DNA of 64,000 nucleotides. Origin: Serratia sarumanii (GTDB lineage Bacteria; Pseudomonadota; Gammaproteobacteria; Enterobacterales; Enterobacteriaceae). Each line of letters starts with the position of its first letter. Within the stretch, counting starts at the first letter, position 1. Location of the stretch: contig NZ_CP124750.1 of NCBI RefSeq assembly GCF_029962605.1, positions 3,224,001 to 3,288,000 of the forward strand, read 5' to 3'. A program made the translations under genes and the position numbers. This document shows positions 62,030 through 64,000 of the stretch, in pieces. The notes beneath the pieces are model-generated. The model saw only the letters and a program-made list of their open reading frames with translations. It did not search any database and was not told the DNA's origin.

Positions 62030-62105
62030 TCCTCTGTAGTTCAGTCGGTAGAACGGCGGACTGTTAATCCGTATGTCACTGGTTCGAGTCCAGTCAGAGG
62101 AGCCA
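62030..62105 (+). tRNA. tRNA-Asn (anticodon GUU), second copy
   Basis: 76 nt, identical to the tRNA at 24962, in the same orientation about 37 kb away. Own promoter and terminator. Confidence 0.97.
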
Positions 62106-62115
62106 TATTTAGAAA

Positions 62116-62147
62116 AGCCCGCTCAGGGAGACCCGAGCGGGCTTTTT
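62116..62147 (+). terminator. Intrinsic terminator of the second tRNA-Asn
   Basis: Stem AGCCCGCTC / GAGCGGGCT extended by GGG/CCC across a one-base bulge, then a T-run; 10 bp after the tRNA. Confidence 0.92.
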
Positions 62148-62178
62148 GCTTTAACGCTAAATGCGTCGACAGGCAACG

Positions 62179-63387
62179 TTACTCTTTGGCTATCGGCGCG
62201 GCATTTTCATCAATTTTTACCTTACCCTGAATATCAGCAATCTTCCTCTCCAGATCCGCCACCTGCGCTTTGCTGTGCAGCAAGGTATAGGTCAGATCAA
62301 ACTGCGCACTGGCGCCAGGCTGCAATTGCTTAACGCGTTTTTGTTCGCGCTCGATGGTGACCGGGTAGGCATAGCTGGTGCCCGGCTCAATCCCCGTCAC
62401 ATATCCCTGTTTTAACGTATCGGTATTCTTCCACAGCGTCAGGACGGGCAATTGGCGGGTATCGAACTGAATCGCCACCCCTTTGTCGCCCGCGTGATTG
62501 ACCAGCGCCGCCAGTGTCTGATGATTCGGATCCGATAATGGCTTAATGTTAAAGACCATTTCATCGAACCCTTTGGTGGGGCCGGCATAGGTTCCCCAGG
62601 TCTTCAACCCGGCTTTGGCATAGTCGTTAAACGGGCTGATGCTGGCCATCGGCGCCAGGAAGCGGGCGCCATTTTCCAGAATCGGCGCGCCGAAATTGCT
62701 GTGGTAGATAATCTGGTAGTCGTGGGGATAATCCGCCCGGTTGGTTAACACATCATGCAGGCTGAAACTGTTGCTGCCGGGTACATAGCGCAGTTCGGTC
62801 AGGGTTTGCAGATCGGCTTTTTTGAATGTGCTCTCTTTGATCAGGCCGCGAATACGAATTTCATACGGCGCCGTATCCGCTACCTCAACCTCAACCAGTG
62901 AGGCCGGCGTATTGCCCGCTTTACCGTGCAAGGTGTAAATTTGCCCTCCGTCGGTCACCGGATGACCGGTCCACTCATAGCCGCAGCGCACCATCATCTC
63001 ATTGAAACCTTCCAGCCAGCCGAGCCCATTGCGGCTTTCCAGGTTGATAAAGGCGGGGTTGACCACCTCTTTGACCGGAGAATCCCACCCCATTTTCGCG
63101 CCAAATCCTTCCGCCCGCAGGAGGTTCATGCCGCGCGTGGGACTCAGCGTGATGGTCAGGCCATCCTCGCTGCGGATAATCACGACTTTGCTGCCTTCTT
63201 GCTTGCCGCCGTGCAACACTTTCTGCTCAATGCTGAACGTTTTATCCTTAACCTTCAGCGCCTCGCTCGAAATCTTCCAGTTTCCTTTCTCCACACCATC
63301 TTCAGCGCTGGTCAGCACCCAACTCTGCGCCGCCGCCTGCCCTGAAATCAGAGCCGAAAACACCGCCATAACCCACGTTTTCTTCAT
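62179..63387 (-). CDS. Exported DUF4432-like (galactose-mutarotase-fold) protein
   Basis: 402 aa. Signal peptide about 1-20 (ends AQS), then a beta-sandwich of the aldose-1-epimerase type (SPTRGMNLLRAEGFGAKMGWDS near 80-101; a central NEMMVRCGYEWTGHP region), ending in a 25-residue charged helix (VADLERKIADIQGKV). DUF4432 proteins are usually cytoplasmic; this is a periplasmic form. Sugar substrate unknown. It stands alone between tRNA-Asn and the orphan terminator. Confidence 0.75.
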   Translation of the reverse strand: MKKTWVMAVFSALISGQAAAQSWVLTSAEDGVEKGNWKISSEALKVKDKTFSIEQKVLHGGKQEGSKVVIIRSEDGLTITLSPTRGMNLLRAEGFGAKMGWDSPVKEVVNPAFINLESRNGLGWLEGFNEMMVRCGYEWTGHPVTDGGQIYTLHGKAGNTPASLVEVEVADTAPYEIRIRGLIKESTFKKADLQTLTELRYVPGSNSFSLHDVLTNRADYPHDYQIIYHSNFGAPILENGARFLAPMASISPFNDYAKAGLKTWGTYAGPTKGFDEMVFNIKPLSDPNHQTLAALVNHAGDKGVAIQFDTRQLPVLTLWKNTDTLKQGYVTGIEPGTSYAYPVTIEREQKRVKQLQPGASAQFDLTYTLLHSKAQVADLERKIADIQGKVKIDENAAPIAKE

Positions 63388-63786
63388 TTCCCTTCCCCTT
63401 TAGCTGAATCGATTTTTTACTCACGAGAAAAATCTACTGTTAAGCAGGTTAAAGAAATGTGATGAACTTCACCGGGTGAATATTTGAATAAATAGTGCGA
63501 TAAAAATACGAATTTGTTCGCAGTTTTAATGAAACACGTTGAGCTATTGCACGTTAAATGAGCGATTCGTCAACATAAGTCGTATCGTTTCAGCTTTGAG
63601 CAGAGGAGGGTTTATCGCGAAGGTACGGCGGGTGGCTTGTTAACGCTATCTGGCTCAAACGGCAGCGCCCATACAGCCAGCTCGCCTTGAGCCTCTTTGC
63701 TTTCACGACTGCCTCCTGATATCGGAGGCGCCATATTGCGAACAGCCCGCTCAGGGAAACCCGAGCGGGATTTTTGCCGTTAGCGC
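63388..63786. other. Intergenic region, 399 bp, with orphan tRNA-Asn-type terminator
   Basis: AT-rich up to about 63600 (promoter region of the minus-strand gene). From 63712 it carries GCCTCCtgatatcGGAGGC, then GCCATATT and a copy of the tRNA-Asn terminator, without any tRNA. Confidence 0.55.
63744..63775 (+). repeat. Third copy of the tRNA-Asn terminator, no tRNA
   Basis: AGCCCGCTCAGGGAAACC and the following GAGCGGG plus T-run match the terminators at 25048 and 62116. The 8 bp GCCATATT at 63731-63738 also match the end of the tRNA unit. It may now terminate the minus-strand antitoxin-like gene or be a remnant of a lost tRNA. Confidence 0.7.
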
Positions 63787-64000
63787 TTACAGCACAAATT
63801 CGTAGTGAGAGCCGTCCGGCAGTTCAACATCCAGGCGCAGCTTGCCGCCGGCCGCCTCAACATAGCGTTTGAGCGAAGACAGTTTCAGATCGCGGCCCGG
63901 TTTTTCCATCACGGCAACGGTCGGTTGCCGGATACCCAGCGCCTGCGCCATTTCAACCTGCGTTTTCTGCACCTTCTCGCGCAGCTCGGCAAGGTGGATG
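63787..64000 (-). CDS. XRE-family HTH protein (HigA-like antitoxin), 5' end outside the window
   Basis: The last 71 codons are visible. LREKVQKTQVEMAQALGIRQ and TVAVMEKPGRDLKLSSLKRY form the Cro/CI-type HTH, and KLRLDVELPDGSHYEFVL is the usual tail of HigA-type antitoxins. The frame stays open to the window end, so the start and any toxin gene lie beyond. An internal GTG at 63972 is not likely the true start. Confidence 0.75.
   Translation of the reverse strand, partial: IHLAELREKVQKTQVEMAQALGIRQPTVAVMEKPGRDLKLSSLKRYVEAAGGKLRLDVELPDGSHYEFVL

Noticed and set aside
61815..62039. 74-codon ORF on the plus strand before the second tRNA-Asn
   Set aside because: It runs through the tRNA promoter into the tRNA itself and has no clear ribosome site or homology.

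Overview
The window looks like a chromosomal segment of a GC-rich enterobacterium, most likely Serratia (S. marcescens group). This is inferred from family content: an E. coli-type citCDEFXGT citrate lyase operon, agp, rarD, alkB, katG, sotB, livJHMGF, a serralysin-type RTX metalloprotease, and two enterobacterial tRNA-Asn(GUU) genes. No insertion sequence, prophage, CRISPR array or replication origin was seen.

Layout. 0-2.3 kb: nitroreductase, LysR regulator and FMN reductase. 2.4-5.6 kb: LPS-core genes (GT9 glycosyltransferase converging on an O-antigen-ligase-like gene and a core-biosynthesis-like gene). 5.9-9.5 kb: a small Cys-rich exported protein, AlaX, a LysR regulator, AlkB and RarD. 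9.5-12.4 kb: a partial catechol siderophore set (entC and entA behind a Fur-box-like palindrome, plus an EntD-type PPTase; no entB or entE). 12.6-21.7 kb: Agp, then the citrate fermentation operon citCDEFXG-citT facing a DpiA-like response regulator that has no partner kinase. 21.8-24.8 kb: lacZ without lacI or lacY. 25.0 kb: tRNA-Asn. 25.1-30.3 kb: a frameshifted SDR, AraC, an MFS fragment, a LysR regulator, and an hchA-luxR pair. 30.4-37.4 kb: a five-gene ABC/lipoprotein/MFS operon divergent from a Tat-type AmiA amidase and a porin. 37.5-45.2 kb: alpha/beta hydrolase, aldehyde dehydrogenase, KatG, an exported double-VOC protein and an alginate-export-type porin. 45.7-47.0 kb: serralysin. 47.2-51.2 kb: nitronate monooxygenase, MFS_3 transporter, DoxX and a second alpha/beta hydrolase. 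51.3-56.5 kb: two MFS transporters, an Asp/Asn hydroxylase-like protein, an NmrA-like reductase and HxlR. 56.5-61.6 kb: liv operon. 62.0 kb: second tRNA-Asn. 62.2-64 kb: exported DUF4432-like protein and the 3' part of an XRE antitoxin-like gene running off the end.

The most interesting signal is a 15-bp palindrome matching the gamma-proteobacterial Zur operator, found at only three places: 19-34 bp before the amiA-porin unit, before the divergent metal-chelate-type ABC/MFS operon, and before the 80-residue Cys-rich exported protein. Together they suggest a zinc-limitation response joining a metallophore-type transporter, a spare zinc amidase, a porin and a small putative metal-binding protein. 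Other notable points are a hydrolase with its catalytic Ser replaced by Ala, a 16-codon leader overlapping entA, an orphan DpiA, and repeated tRNA-Asn/terminator modules about 37 kb apart.
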